Assembly: GCF_017745275.1 (NCBI RefSeq)
Contig: NZ_JAGHZS010000007.1
Span: 124,001 to 188,000 of the forward strand
DNA length: 64,000 bases
Direction: 5' to 3'
Source: Chitinophaga sp.
GTDB taxonomy: Bacteria > Bacteroidota > Bacteroidia > Chitinophagales > Chitinophagaceae
Positions 1 through 9,500 of the stretch are shown in pieces. The notes under the pieces were generated by a model. It worked only from the letters and a program-made list of their open reading frames with translations. It did not search any database and was not told the origin of the DNA. The translations under genes were made by a program, and so were the position numbers. How positions within the stretch are numbered: position 1 is the stretch's first letter; each line of letters opens with the position of its first letter.

Positions 1-325
1 TAGCAGCATGGTCAGTATGTAATACTACCGGTACACCATAATATTTAGCTACTTCATGTACGTGCTTTGCGCCGGAGATACCACCTGCAATGTTCGCCTG
101 CAGCTTATCATTAGGCATACCTTTACCTGCAAAAAATTGTGCACCGCCGTTAGAAAACTGAATAATAACCGGTGAATTTACTTTAGCAGCTGTTTCCAGT
201 ACCGCATTCACGGAGTTAGTTCCCACAACATTCACGGCAGGCATAGCAAATCCGTTGTCTTTGGCATCGTTATACAGCGCATCCAGCTCTTCGCCGAATA
301 GTACGCCAGCTCTGTATTTTCCCAT
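1..325 (-). CDS. fbaA: class II fructose-bisphosphate aldolase, N-terminal part (cut by window edge)
   Basis: The gene catalyses reversible cleavage of fructose 1,6-bisphosphate in glycolysis and gluconeogenesis, in the cytoplasm. Only the first 108 codons are inside the window; the rest lies before base 1. The protein starts MGKYRAGVLFGEELD and has the family blocks FAMPAVNVVGTNSVNAVLE, VIIQFSNGGAQF and, at the cut, VVLHTDHAA, whose His is a zinc ligand in class II aldolases. The match to the Escherichia coli FbaA N-terminus is close along the whole visible length. The ATG at 325-323 is the natural start and a promoter box lies 31 nt upstream. Confidence 0.93.
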   Translation of the reverse strand, partial: MGKYRAGVLFGEELDALYNDAKDNGFAMPAVNVVGTNSVNAVLETAAKVNSPVIIQFSNGGAQFFAGKGMPNDKLQANIAGGISGAKHVHEVAKYYGVPVVLHTDHAA

Positions 326-356
326 ACTCTGATATGTGTTTTATTTTTTAGGAAAG

Positions 357-364
357 CAAATATA
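357..364 (-). promoter_or_regulatory. putative -7 promoter box of fbaA
   Basis: On the minus strand the sequence reads TATATTTG, an exact match to the Bacteroidota -7 consensus TAnnTTTG, 31 nt upstream of the aldolase ATG. No clear TTTG -33 box is seen at the usual distance, so the assignment rests on the -7 match and on position. Confidence 0.5.
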
Positions 365-461
365 AGGAGTTAAATACAAGATTTATAGCGAAAAGTAAGT
401 GCTTATGTATTAAATGTACGGACAGAAAAACGTATTTTACCCGATCATAACCCACCACGAT

Positions 462-1274
462 ATGAAATTATGCCTTGCCCTGTTAAGTGTTATATTCCTG
501 CATATGCCCGTTGCTAAAGCATTTGAGGGCCCTGCTACAGATTCACTGCTCTTCTATACTTCTTTTGATGGCACCCGCATTCATTACACGGTGAAAGGAA
601 ACGGTCAGCCGGTATTATTAATACATGGTTTTATTGTAGACGGAGAGGGCTGGAAGAAAACGGCGGTTTACGATTCCCTGTTATCACATGGCTGTAAGGT
701 AATTACCCTGGATTTGCGTGGGAACGGGGCTTCAGATCATCCGCACGACAGTATCGCTTACCTGCATGATGCAGAAGCCAGAGATATGATGGGGCTCATG
801 ACTTACCTGGGCATCAACAGCTACCAGGTGGTCAGCTATTCGCGTGGTGCTATTATAGCTGCCCGTTTGCTGGTATTGGATCCCCGGGTACGTAGCGCCG
901 TATTGGGTGGCACAGGTGCAGGTTTCACAGACCCTGCCTGGCCGCGTCGCTTAAAGTTTTATGACGCACTTTCCGGGAAGGACGTACCGGAGCTGGCTGC
1001 CATGGTGAAAAATGTACAGAAAGCCGGCCTGGATCAACGCGCCCTGGCATTGATGCAGTTTGGCCAACCCGCTACTACGCCGAAGGAGCTGGCCAGCGTG
1101 CAACAACCAGTACTGGTATTGGGAGGGAATAAGGACGAAGACAATGATACCGGCGGATCACTGGCAGCTATGATGCCGGCAGGCATGCACGGCACAGTAC
1201 CGGGCGACCATAACACAGTATGGCGTTCGGCGCCTTTCGCCGCCTGGGTATTGGATTTTCTGCAAAATCATTAA
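462..1274 (+). CDS. secreted alpha/beta-hydrolase
   Basis: Probable periplasmic hydrolase or esterase of the alpha/beta-hydrolase fold; substrate unknown. An open frame begins at 414, but I choose the ATG at 462 because it gives a clean signal peptide (MKLCLALLSVIFLHMPVAKA) directly followed by the mature domain. The oxyanion-hole segment reads LLIHGFIVDGEGW, the nucleophile elbow is SYSRG (Ser in S-x-S-x-G rather than G-x-S-x-G), the acid is probably in GGNKDEDN, and the catalytic His is in PGDHNTV near the C-terminus. About 270 residues is normal for the family. It converges with the Rieske gene and the two stop codons overlap by 4 bp. Confidence 0.85.
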   Translation: MKLCLALLSVIFLHMPVAKAFEGPATDSLLFYTSFDGTRIHYTVKGNGQPVLLIHGFIVDGEGWKKTAVYDSLLSHGCKVITLDLRGNGASDHPHDSIAYLHDAEARDMMGLMTYLGINSYQVVSYSRGAIIAARLLVLDPRVRSAVLGGTGAGFTDPAWPRRLKFYDALSGKDVPELAAMVKNVQKAGLDQRALALMQFGQPATTPKELASVQQPVLVLGGNKDEDNDTGGSLAAMMPAGMHGTVPGDHNTVWRSAPFAAWVLDFLQNH

Positions 1275-1711
1275 CTAACGGTAAGCGTATTACCGTCTAC
1301 CTTCACTGTATAAGCTGCCAACGGGGCTGTGGCCGGTCCGGTGGTTACCGCGCCGGTAGTGTTATAGCGGCTTCCATGACCGCAGGGAGCATTACATTCT
1401 ATTAATTTGGAACTGTTATTAAACGTAGCTACGGTGCAACCCTGATGGGTACACGTACTGGAAAGTGCAGTAAAACTCGCTGCTGCATTGCCGGTGGCGG
1501 TACGGATAATAATCACGCCATTGGAAATTTTAAAATCACCCACATTAGGCAGGTCAGATGTCAGGTTAAGGGATAGTTTGGGCGTAGTGCCCCCGCCTGG
1601 AGGCGTAGGTGACGGGTTGTCATTGCCACCTTTACTGCAGGCCGCTAATCCCGCTGTGCAAGCCAATGCCAGCGTTAAGCCCAGGCTGGAAACAAAATCT
1701 CTTCTTTCCAT
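1271..1711 (-). CDS. Rieske [2Fe-2S] domain lipoprotein with atypical cluster motif
   Basis: Small exported iron-sulfur protein, presumably an electron-transfer protein. I use the ATG at 1711 (146 aa) rather than the frame start at 1846 because it opens MERRDFVSSLGLTLAL, a twin-arginine-like signal, followed by a lipobox LAAC, so the mature protein is probably a lipoprotein. A low-complexity Pro/Gly/Thr linker precedes the Rieske domain. The first cluster motif is regular (CTHQGC). The second reads ECNAPCGHGS instead of the usual CPCHGS, so the expected C-x-x-H spacing is absent. It lies 61 nt downstream of the BtuF-like gene on the same strand and may be cotranscribed. Partner and redox role are unknown. 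Confidence 0.8.
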   Translation of the reverse strand: MERRDFVSSLGLTLALACTAGLAACSKGGNDNPSPTPPGGGTTPKLSLNLTSDLPNVGDFKISNGVIIIRTATGNAAASFTALSSTCTHQGCTVATFNNSSKLIECNAPCGHGSRYNTTGAVTTGPATAPLAAYTVKVDGNTLTVS

Positions 1712-1772
1712 AAATGATGCGTTTAAGTTGATGATAAAACTGTTTACGCAAATGGAAAGCGGAAGGTTGCCT

Positions 1773-2546
1773 CTAAAAAGGAAGGGTGGAAAAGTAAGTA
1801 GTCGCTTCCCGCAAACGACTGCCATACCAGGAAAACATTTCCCCATCTACCAGGTGAATACGCGCCGCGGGAACAATGGACTGCAATTCGGCGATATGTT
1901 TTTCTTTAAAAGGATATGGCTCCGATGAGAGCAAAATTAGCTCACATCCGCTGTCTGCCAACTGTTCCGGCGTAATGGAAGGATACCGTAGTAATTCACC
2001 GAATACATTTTGCAAGCCGCAGGCCTGCAGCATTTCATGAATGAAAGTATCGCCGCCGGCCACCATCCAGGGATCGCGCCATATGAAATAGGCGGTGCGG
2101 AGAGGAGTAGGCCGTACCGGCAATGCAGCAAAACCCGCTTTGATTTGTGCCACCAAATCCGCTGCAGCAGCGGCCCGGTTGGTCAGTGTACCAACGCCGG
2201 CAATCATTTGGTAAGCATCTTCCAGTGTTTGTATATTACTCACCCATACCGGGTATTTCTGCATCAGTGGCAGGATATCGGCTTCCAGGTTTTCTTCTTT
2301 GTTGGCAATAATAAGGTCTGGTGATAACGCCGCAATCCTGTCTGCATGCACATTTTTCGTGCCACCTACCCGCGTTTTTTCGCGAAACCACGTAGACGGA
2401 TGTACGCAGAATTTAGTGATACCAACTACTTCTTTATCCAGTCCAAGGGTGTATAATAATTCAGTTTGTGAAGGCACCAGTGAAATAATCCGCTGCGGCG
2501 GATGTTCCAGTGTTATCTGCCTGTTTAACTGATCGGTAAAAATCAT
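1773..2546 (-). CDS. BtuF-like helical-backbone metal receptor (cobalamin or siderophore binding)
   Basis: Resembles substrate-binding proteins of the BtuF/FhuD class, which capture cobalamin or ferric siderophores for an ABC importer. The protein (257 aa) has PQRIISLVPSQTELLYTLGL near the N-terminus, then VVGITKFCVHP and later TPEQLADSGCELILLSSEP, all typical of the two-lobed fold joined by one long helix. No signal peptide or lipobox is visible from the ATG at 2546, and no longer in-frame start offers one, which is odd for a periplasmic protein. No permease or ATPase gene lies next to it. Ligand not predicted. Confidence 0.8.
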   Translation of the reverse strand: MIFTDQLNRQITLEHPPQRIISLVPSQTELLYTLGLDKEVVGITKFCVHPSTWFREKTRVGGTKNVHADRIAALSPDLIIANKEENLEADILPLMQKYPVWVSNIQTLEDAYQMIAGVGTLTNRAAAAADLVAQIKAGFAALPVRPTPLRTAYFIWRDPWMVAGGDTFIHEMLQACGLQNVFGELLRYPSITPEQLADSGCELILLSSEPYPFKEKHIAELQSIVPAARIHLVDGEMFSWYGSRLREATTYFSTLPF

Positions 2547-2566
2547 GTGGTAATGGTTAGGTAGGT

Positions 2567-2614
2567 ATTTTTACGGGAGATGTGAACCGCGCGGGCTACA
2601 TCTCCCGTAAAAAA
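2567..2614 (-). terminator. hairpin terminator downstream of cystathionine beta-synthase
   Basis: About 16 bp of near-perfect inverted repeat (arms around ACGGGAGATGT, 2567-2583 and 2598-2614) with a 14-nt loop. In the minus direction it starts 3 nt after the stop codon of the gene at 2618 and ends in a run of U. It separates that gene from the BtuF-like gene. Confidence 0.75.
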
Positions 2615-2617
2615 TAA

Positions 2618-3976
2618 TTATCGGCCCAGGGCCTGTATAATATCATACTTCGTAATAATGTGGTAGTTGCCACTGTCGTCTTTAGTCAGCACAGCGCCGT
2701 TTTCCCGGTTAATATACACCGTCAGTTTTTCGATAGGCGTATCCTGGCTTACCAGGGGGAAAGATGGCTGTAACACCTGTTTGACCAGTGCATCTTTGAG
2801 ATTGACGTCATCTATCAGCCGGTTAAATAAACCGGTTTCAGAAACGGCGCCAATAATTTCTCCGCCTTGTTCTACGGGTATATGCTCGATGTCATATTTT
2901 TTCATACGCGCAATGGCTTCGCTTACTTTTTCATCCGCCCCAATGGTCACCAGTGGCTGCTTACGACGGCCATTCACCACATCCTTTACTGTTTTTACGT
3001 CGAGGAATCCACGTTCCAGCATCCACTGATCGTTGTAAATTTTTCCTACATAACGACTGCCATGGTCATGGAAAATAACCACTACCACGTCGGTAGGTTT
3101 CAGGGACGCTTTCAATTGTAAAAGTCCTGCTATGGCCGATCCGGCAGAGTAACCCACAAAAATGCCTTCTTCTTTGGTAATACGGCGCGCCATCACGGCG
3201 GCGTCTTTATCGGTTACTTTTTCAAACTTGTCGATCACCGACATGTCGTAGTTTTCCGGCACAAAATCTTCTCCAATTCCTTCTGTGATATAAGGATACA
3301 CTTCACTCATATCCAATTGGCCGGTTTCAAAATATTTTTTCAGCAGGGAGCCATAACTATCAATGGCCCATACCTGGATGTCGGGATTTTTTTCTTTCAG
3401 GTACTTACCGGTACCTGTAACAGTGCCACCAGTGCCGGTGGCCACTACCAGGTGGGTAATTTTTCCCTCCGTTTGCTCCCATATTTCAGGGCCGGTTTGC
3501 TCATAATGTGCTTCCCGGTTGGCGAGATTGTCGTATTGATTTACATAAAATGAATTCGGTACTTCTGTAGCCAGCCGTTTGGACACGGAATAGTAGGAGC
3601 GGGGATCTTCCGGCTCTACGTTCGTGGGGCATACAATGACTTCCGCGCCTACTGCTTTCAGGATATCCACTTTTTCCTTAGATTGTTTGTCGGTGGTAGT
3701 GAAAATACACTTATACCCCCTGATAATAGCCGCCAGCGCCAGTCCCATACCGGTATTACCGGAAGTGCCTTCAATGAGGGTGCCACCAGGTTTCAGCAAT
3801 CCTTTTTGTTCTGCCACATCCACCATTTTCACCGCCATGCGGTCTTTAATAGAGTTGCCTGGGTTAAAGAATTCTACTTTGGCGAGCACCGTGCAGGGGA
3901 GAGTAGCCGTAACGCGATGCAACTTGACCATTGGGGTATTTCCTATCGTTTCGAGAATGTTATCACAATATTTCAT
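2618..3976 (-). CDS. cystathionine beta-synthase (PLP domain plus CBS pair)
   Basis: Condenses homocysteine with serine to cystathionine; a cysteine synthase activity cannot be excluded. The first about 330 residues form the fold type II PLP domain: the Schiff-base lysine is K44 in NPGNSIKDR, the substrate loop is EGTSGNTGMGLA and the phosphate-binding glycine loop is TGTGGTVTGTG. After a linker (DVVNGRRKQPL) the last about 110 residues carry two CBS motifs, which in eukaryotic homologues bind regulatory ligands. Total length, 452 aa, fits CBS proteins with a regulatory tail, not plain CysK. Monocistronic, with a terminator hairpin just downstream. Confidence 0.9.
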   Translation of the reverse strand: MKYCDNILETIGNTPMVKLHRVTATLPCTVLAKVEFFNPGNSIKDRMAVKMVDVAEQKGLLKPGGTLIEGTSGNTGMGLALAAIIRGYKCIFTTTDKQSKEKVDILKAVGAEVIVCPTNVEPEDPRSYYSVSKRLATEVPNSFYVNQYDNLANREAHYEQTGPEIWEQTEGKITHLVVATGTGGTVTGTGKYLKEKNPDIQVWAIDSYGSLLKKYFETGQLDMSEVYPYITEGIGEDFVPENYDMSVIDKFEKVTDKDAAVMARRITKEEGIFVGYSAGSAIAGLLQLKASLKPTDVVVVIFHDHGSRYVGKIYNDQWMLERGFLDVKTVKDVVNGRRKQPLVTIGADEKVSEAIARMKKYDIEHIPVEQGGEIIGAVSETGLFNRLIDDVNLKDALVKQVLQPSFPLVSQDTPIEKLTVYINRENGAVLTKDDSGNYHIITKYDIIQALGR

Positions 3977-4218
3977 AAAAATGAGGTTGTATGGTAACGA
4001 AAATAAGGAATTGAATTGATACCCGGAGGCGCGGAGGGGCCGCTACGGGCGATTGTCTTTTTCAGGCGTATAGTGATTCTGCTGATTTGTTTGATTTCCT
4101 TTAGCTCTTTTTAGAGATATGCCCCGGAAGTCCTTTTAAATTGATAATATTATTAGAATAAATAAAATCACTGTTATCAGTATAATTCTGAAAAAGACAA
4201 GGATCCTCTGCGCTTTCT

Positions 4219-4226
4219 TATCTTTG
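4219..4226 (+). promoter_or_regulatory. putative -7 promoter box of the bioD operon
   Basis: TATCTTTG fits the Bacteroidota -7 consensus TAnnTTTG exactly and lies 5 nt before the bioD ATG, so the transcript would be leaderless or almost so. The -33 element is not obvious. The 255-bp gap before bioD holds no convincing gene. Confidence 0.5.
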
Positions 4227-4231
4227 CCTGG

Positions 4232-4876
4232 ATGAGTGAAAGAATTTTTATCACGGGCATAGGTACCGGTGTAGGAAAAACCCTCACGGCGGCCTGTATT
4301 ACGGAAGCGCTGAATGCGGACTACTGGAAACCAGTACAAACGGGCTTAATAGAAGGTACAGATACCGACACGGTGCTATCCTTGTTATCAAATACGGTGT
4401 CAGTTTGTCATCCGGAGGCCTGGCGTTTGCAGGCGCCGGCATCGCCGCATCTGGCCGCGCGACTCGAAAATACGGCCATTGATACTACTAAAATACTGAC
4501 ACTGGCGGACCAGTACCAGCCGGCGGAACGTCCACTGGTAATAGAGGGAGCCGGCGGCCTGATGGTACCGGTAAATGAAACAGTTTTTACGCTGGATCTC
4601 ATACTGGCACTGAAGGCGAGGGTAGTGATAGTAGCACAGAACTACCTGGGTAGTATTAATCATTCCCTGCTCACTGCGCGTATGCTGCAACATACAGGCG
4701 TTCCCGTTATTGGGTGGGTGTTTAGTGGAGAGGAGCATTCCAATGAGGCGGATATTGTGGCCTGGAGCGGTTATCCCAAAATAGGCCGCATTCCACTGAC
4801 AAATCAGGTAGATAAGGCATTTGTACAGCAACAGGCACAGTTGTTGACATCCCCGCTGCATACATTATTGGCATGA
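4232..4876 (+). CDS. bioD: dethiobiotin synthetase
   Basis: ATP-dependent carboxylation and ring closure of 7,8-diaminopelargonate, the penultimate step of biotin synthesis. At 214 aa it has the normal length. The P-loop GIGTGVGKT is at residues 8-16, WKPVQTG follows where the substrate lysine sits, and EGAGGLMVPVN is the second conserved family motif. No other bio gene is nearby, so it is separated from bioA, bioB and bioF. Its stop overlaps the next start by 4 nt (ATGA), which indicates translational coupling to the folate gene. Confidence 0.95.
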   Translation: MSERIFITGIGTGVGKTLTAACITEALNADYWKPVQTGLIEGTDTDTVLSLLSNTVSVCHPEAWRLQAPASPHLAARLENTAIDTTKILTLADQYQPAERPLVIEGAGGLMVPVNETVFTLDLILALKARVVIVAQNYLGSINHSLLTARMLQHTGVPVIGWVFSGEEHSNEADIVAWSGYPKIGRIPLTNQVDKAFVQQQAQLLTSPLHTLLA

Positions 4877-5448
4877 CCACTAAAAAGGATATACGAAAAC
4901 ACTTCCTGGAGCAACGGCTCAATATGGACGATGACACAGCCGGTGCGTTAAACGAACGCCTGCTGGCCAACTGCCGGCAACTGGATTACAGTCGTAATCA
5001 TATAGCGCATGTGTTTTTACCTATCTCCGAAAAAAAAGAAGTAGATACCTGGCCACTGGTAAAATGGCTGAGAGAACAGTACCCGCAGCTCGAATGGGTG
5101 TTGTCCCGTTCCGATATGAAAACCGGCGATATGACCCACCTTCTCTGGAAAACCAATACTATACTGGTGAAAAATAAGTTTGGTATCCCCGAGCCGGCAG
5201 AGGGCATAGAGGTACAGCCAGAGAACATCGACCTGGTATTTGTACCTTTGCTGGCTTTTGACCTGGCCGGGCAACGGGTAGGTTATGGCAAAGGAATGTA
5301 TGACCGTTTCCTGCAGCAATGCGCCCCGGGTGTGCGTACCATTGGGCTATCGCTGTTTGAACCGGTACCGGAAATTAACGACGTGGATGCCTGGGATGTA
5401 CCGCTGCAAACGGTAGTAACCCCGGAACGTATTTATCATTTTAAATAA
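4873..5448 (+). CDS. 5-formyltetrahydrofolate cyclo-ligase
   Basis: Converts 5-formyl-THF to 5,10-methenyl-THF with ATP, recycling an inhibitory folate. The 191-aa protein begins MTTKKDIRKHFLEQR, with the basic N-terminal helix of the family, and has the hallmark LAFDLAGQRVGYGKGMYDRFL in the C-terminal half (nucleotide-binding glycine loop GYGKGMYD). It overlaps bioD by 4 nt and lpxK starts 6 nt after its stop, so bioD, this gene, lpxK and probably rnr form one transcription unit. Confidence 0.93.
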   Translation: MTTKKDIRKHFLEQRLNMDDDTAGALNERLLANCRQLDYSRNHIAHVFLPISEKKEVDTWPLVKWLREQYPQLEWVLSRSDMKTGDMTHLLWKTNTILVKNKFGIPEPAEGIEVQPENIDLVFVPLLAFDLAGQRVGYGKGMYDRFLQQCAPGVRTIGLSLFEPVPEINDVDAWDVPLQTVVTPERIYHFK

Positions 5449-5454
5449 ACAATT

Positions 5455-6525
5455 GTGCTCAGATACCTTAGTTTTCTATTATATCCTTTCTCCCTGTTGT
5501 ACGGCCTGGTGATGTGGTTGCGCAACCGTTTTTACGACAAAGGACTGCTCACTGCTGTGGAGTTTGATCTGCCGGTGATTGCAGTAGGTAACCTGTCGGT
5601 AGGTGGTACCGGCAAAACCCCGCATGTGGAATACCTGATCCGCCTGCTGAAAGATATTGTTAAGACGGCTACCCTGAGCCGGGGCTATAACCGCCGTACC
5701 AGCGGTTACCTGTTGGCAGATGAAAAAAGCACAGCTGCCGATATTGGCGATGAACCGATGCAGTTTCATGATAAATTTCCGGATATCAAAGTATGTGTAG
5801 GGGAAGAAAGAATGCTGGCCATTCCCCAGCTGCTGGGGGATGAGCCGGATACCCAGGTGATCCTGCTGGATGATGCGTTCCAGCACCGTTCTATTAAACC
5901 GGGTCTTAATATCATGATCACAGATTACAGCCGGTTGTTTACCCGTGATCATGTGGTTCCCTTCGGGCGTTTAAGAGAGGGCAGGGCCGGTTATCACCGG
6001 GCTAACTGCATCATCGTATCCAAGTGTCCACCGGGTATGAGTGTGGCAGAAAAGCAGGCTTTGGAAAAAGAAATTAACCCGTTGCCTCATCAGCGGCTCT
6101 TTTTCACTACCTTGCAGTACGGCGCCCTGTCCGATATGATTACCCATCAACCGGTGGAAATCCCCAAATCAGCAACCGTATTGCTGGCGTGCGGTATCGC
6201 AAGGCCCGAACCATTGCTGGAAGAACTAAAACGACGTTACGAACAGGTGTACCTGTTGTCTTTTCCCGATCATTACTATTACACGGAAAAGGATATAGAA
6301 AAAATCAAAAAAGAATGCAGCGAGTTACCAGGCACCCAAAAGATTGTCATTACCACAGAAAAAGACGCGGTAAGATTGCATCTGCTCAAAGGTGCACTGG
6401 CAGAACAAAACCTGCAGATAGCTGTTATGCCAGTGGAGATCTCATTTCTCTTTGGAGAAGCAGCATTATTTAATAACTTTATTTTTGACTACGTAGGACG
6501 GCATTTGCCGTTTCCCGGTCAATGA
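5455..6525 (+). CDS. lpxK: tetraacyldisaccharide 4'-kinase
   Basis: Phosphorylates the 4' position of the lipid A disaccharide precursor at the inner face of the inner membrane. The protein (356 aa) starts from GTG at 5455, 6 nt after the preceding stop; no ATG lies near in frame. An N-terminal hydrophobic anchor (LSFLLYPFSLLYGLVMWL) is followed by the P-loop VGNLSVGGTGKTP and by ILLDDAFQHR, where the DDxFQHR motif is diagnostic of LpxK. Lipid A synthesis confirms a Gram-negative envelope. Fourteen nt separate it from rnr. Confidence 0.95.
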   Translation: MLRYLSFLLYPFSLLYGLVMWLRNRFYDKGLLTAVEFDLPVIAVGNLSVGGTGKTPHVEYLIRLLKDIVKTATLSRGYNRRTSGYLLADEKSTAADIGDEPMQFHDKFPDIKVCVGEERMLAIPQLLGDEPDTQVILLDDAFQHRSIKPGLNIMITDYSRLFTRDHVVPFGRLREGRAGYHRANCIIVSKCPPGMSVAEKQALEKEINPLPHQRLFFTTLQYGALSDMITHQPVEIPKSATVLLACGIARPEPLLEELKRRYEQVYLLSFPDHYYYTEKDIEKIKKECSELPGTQKIVITTEKDAVRLHLLKGALAEQNLQIAVMPVEISFLFGEAALFNNFIFDYVGRHLPFPGQ

Positions 6526-6540
6526 TAACTTACGACGAAC

Positions 6541-9500
6541 ATGAGTAGAAAAAAGAAAAATAAAAAAGGCGGTCATAGTCATCACTCTAACCCGAACACC
6601 AACAATCACCATAACGGCCAGAAGAAAACTTTTAAGGGCATCGTGGAAGTGACCAGGTCAGGAATGGCTTTTGTGATTGTAGACGGCCTGACCAAGGACA
6701 TTATGGTAAAGCAGAAAAACCTGCATACTGCCCTTGATAAAGATGAAGTACTGGTAGACGTACTGAAAGCAGCCCGCAACGAGGGCCGGATGGAAGGCAT
6801 TATAACTGACATCCTTAAACGAAATAAAACAGAATTTACCGGCACGCTCCAGGTGAGCAAAAGTTTTGCTTTCCTCATCCCCGAAAAGGGATTGTTTATG
6901 CCGGACATTTATATTCCTGCCAATTCCCTGGGAGACGCTAAAAACGGTGACAAAGCCGTGGTAAAGATTGTAGCCTGGGGTGAGAAATCCCGTAAACCCG
7001 TAGGCGAAATCGTGGAAATCCTGGACGCCAGCAATACCAACGACCTGGCCATGAAGGAAATCCTGATTGAAGCAGGCTTCCCGCTAAACTTCCCCAAAGA
7101 AGTACTGGATGAATTAAACCACCTGGAAGAAAATATTTCAGAAGAAGAAATCAGCAAACGTAAGGATGTTCGCAAAGTCCTGACCATGACCATCGACCCG
7201 GTGGATGCCAAGGATTTTGACGATGCCATCTCTATCCGCCTGCTGAAAAACGGCTTCTATGAAATCGGCGTGCACATCGCCGATGTGAGTCATTACGTAT
7301 TGCCCGGCACGGAGCTGGACAAAGAAGCCGACAAGCGGGCTACCTCCGTGTACCTGCCGGATCGTGTACTGCCGATGTTGCCGGAAAAAATATCGAATGA
7401 GTTGTGCTCCCTGCGTCCGCATGAAGATAAACTCACTTTCTCCGCCATGTTCCAGATGAGCGACAAAGGAGAAATCAGGCAGCATTGGATAGGCCGTACC
7501 GTTATCCACTCGGATCACCGGTTTACCTATGAAGAAGTGCAGGAAGTAATAGAGAAGAAAGAAGGCCTTTATCGCAATGAAGTACTGTTGCTGAATAAAA
7601 TAGCGCAAACCCTCCGGGCGCAACGCTTTGCACATGGAGCTATTAACTTCTCTTCGCAGGAGGTACGCTTTAAACTGGATGAAACCGGCAAGCCAATTGG
7701 TATTGTGGTGAAAGAAAGTAAAGAAGCCCACCAGTTGATTGAAGAGTTTATGCTGCTGGCCAATAAAACCATTGCGGCTTATGTAGCAAAATTAAGAATC
7801 AATAAACAACCAATACCTTTCCCTTACAGGGTGCACGATACACCTGATCCGGAGAAACTGAAAGTATTTGCGCTTTTCGCCGGTAAGTTCGGATACCAGT
7901 TTGACCTCAGCACACCGGAAAGTATTGCCGACTCTTTTAACAACATGTTGTTAAAGGTAAAAGGCAAGCCGGAACAACCCGTGCTGGAAACATTGGGCAT
8001 CCGTACCATGGCCAAAGCCATTTATACCGTAGAGAATGTAGGACACTATGGACTTGGATTTGAAGACTATTGCCATTTTACCTCGCCTATCCGCCGTTAT
8101 CCCGATGTGCTGGTACACCGCGTGCTGGCAGAATGCCTGGCCAACAGTGTAAGGCCCGACAAGCAAATGGAGCAGAAATGCAAACATAGTTCAGAGATGG
8201 AACGGAAAGCGATGGAGGCGGAAAGAGCGGGTAATAAATACAAGCAGGTAGAATACATGCAGCAGTTCATTGGTAGCACCTTTGACGGTGTTATCAGTGG
8301 GGTGGCGCATTTTGGCTTCTGGGTGGAAACCATTGATACCAAGTGCGAGGGGCTGATCAGTATACACAACCTGACCAGGAGAGAAGAGTTTCAATATAAC
8401 GAAGGTGAATATGCTTTGGTAGGTCAGAGTACCGGCCGTAAGTTTCGTATAGGCGAAAAAGTGAGTATCCGGGTAGTATCTGCCAACCTGGCCAAACGCC
8501 AGCTGGACTATGACCTGGAAGATGAACTGACCGGTACCGGTACCACTAAACCGGAATTCCAGCAGAAACGTCATGATGACCGCAGGGATCATCGTAAAGA
8601 CGAGCGCCGTGAAAACCGCCGGGATGACCGGAAGAAGAAAAAAGAAAAACACCGCGGTGATTACCCGGGCCGTAAGCCATGGCAGCAGGAAAGACCGGGT
8701 GCTCCTAAAGTACCGGAAGTGTCACTCGGAGAGTCAGAACCTTTACCGGTAATAGACCAGGTGATAGCGGAAACGCACGTGGTACCTGTTACACCTGCCG
8801 CAGATCCGGTAACACCAGTATCACAGGCAATCGCTCCAACTAAAAAGAAATGGCGGGAAGCAGTGGCAGAGGTATCGAAAGAAACCACCAACATACCGGT
8901 AGAAAAAGCAGCGGATAAGCTTGCAGCAGAAAAAGCAGCAGTTGCACCACCAGCAGCTCCTGCGGAGAAAGCGGTTAAGCAACCAACCGTTGCAGCAGAG
9001 AAAGTTGCCACGAAACCAGTAGCCACTAAAAAAGCAACGGTGGTAGCTACACCAGCTAAGAAGGCCGTAGCGAAACCAGCAGCAGCAAAGAAAGCAGCGG
9101 TAGTAGCTACGCCAGCTAAGAAGGCCGCGGCGAAACCTGCATCAGCGAAGAAAGCAACGGTAGTAGCTACACCAGCTAAGAAGGCCGCAGCGAAACCAGC
9201 AGCAGCAAAGAAAGCAGCGGTAGTAGCTACACCAGCTAAGAAGGCTGCAGCAAAACCAGCAGCAGCAAAGAAAGCAGCAGTAGTAGCTACACCTGTTAAA
9301 AAGGCTGCAGCAAAACCAGCAGCAGCAAAGAAAGCAGCAGTAGTAGCTACACCTGTTAAAAAGGCCGCAGCGAAACCGGCACCTGCTAAGAAAGCATCGG
9401 TAGTAGCCAAACCTGCTAAGAAAGCTGCTGTGAAATCAGCACCTGCTAAGAAAGCAGCGGTAATAACCAAACCCGCTAAGAAGGCAGCTGTGAAATCAGT

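Noticed and set aside
4136..4339. 67-codon minus-strand frame
   Set aside because: It overlaps the bioD start and promoter on the opposite strand and has no recognisable content.
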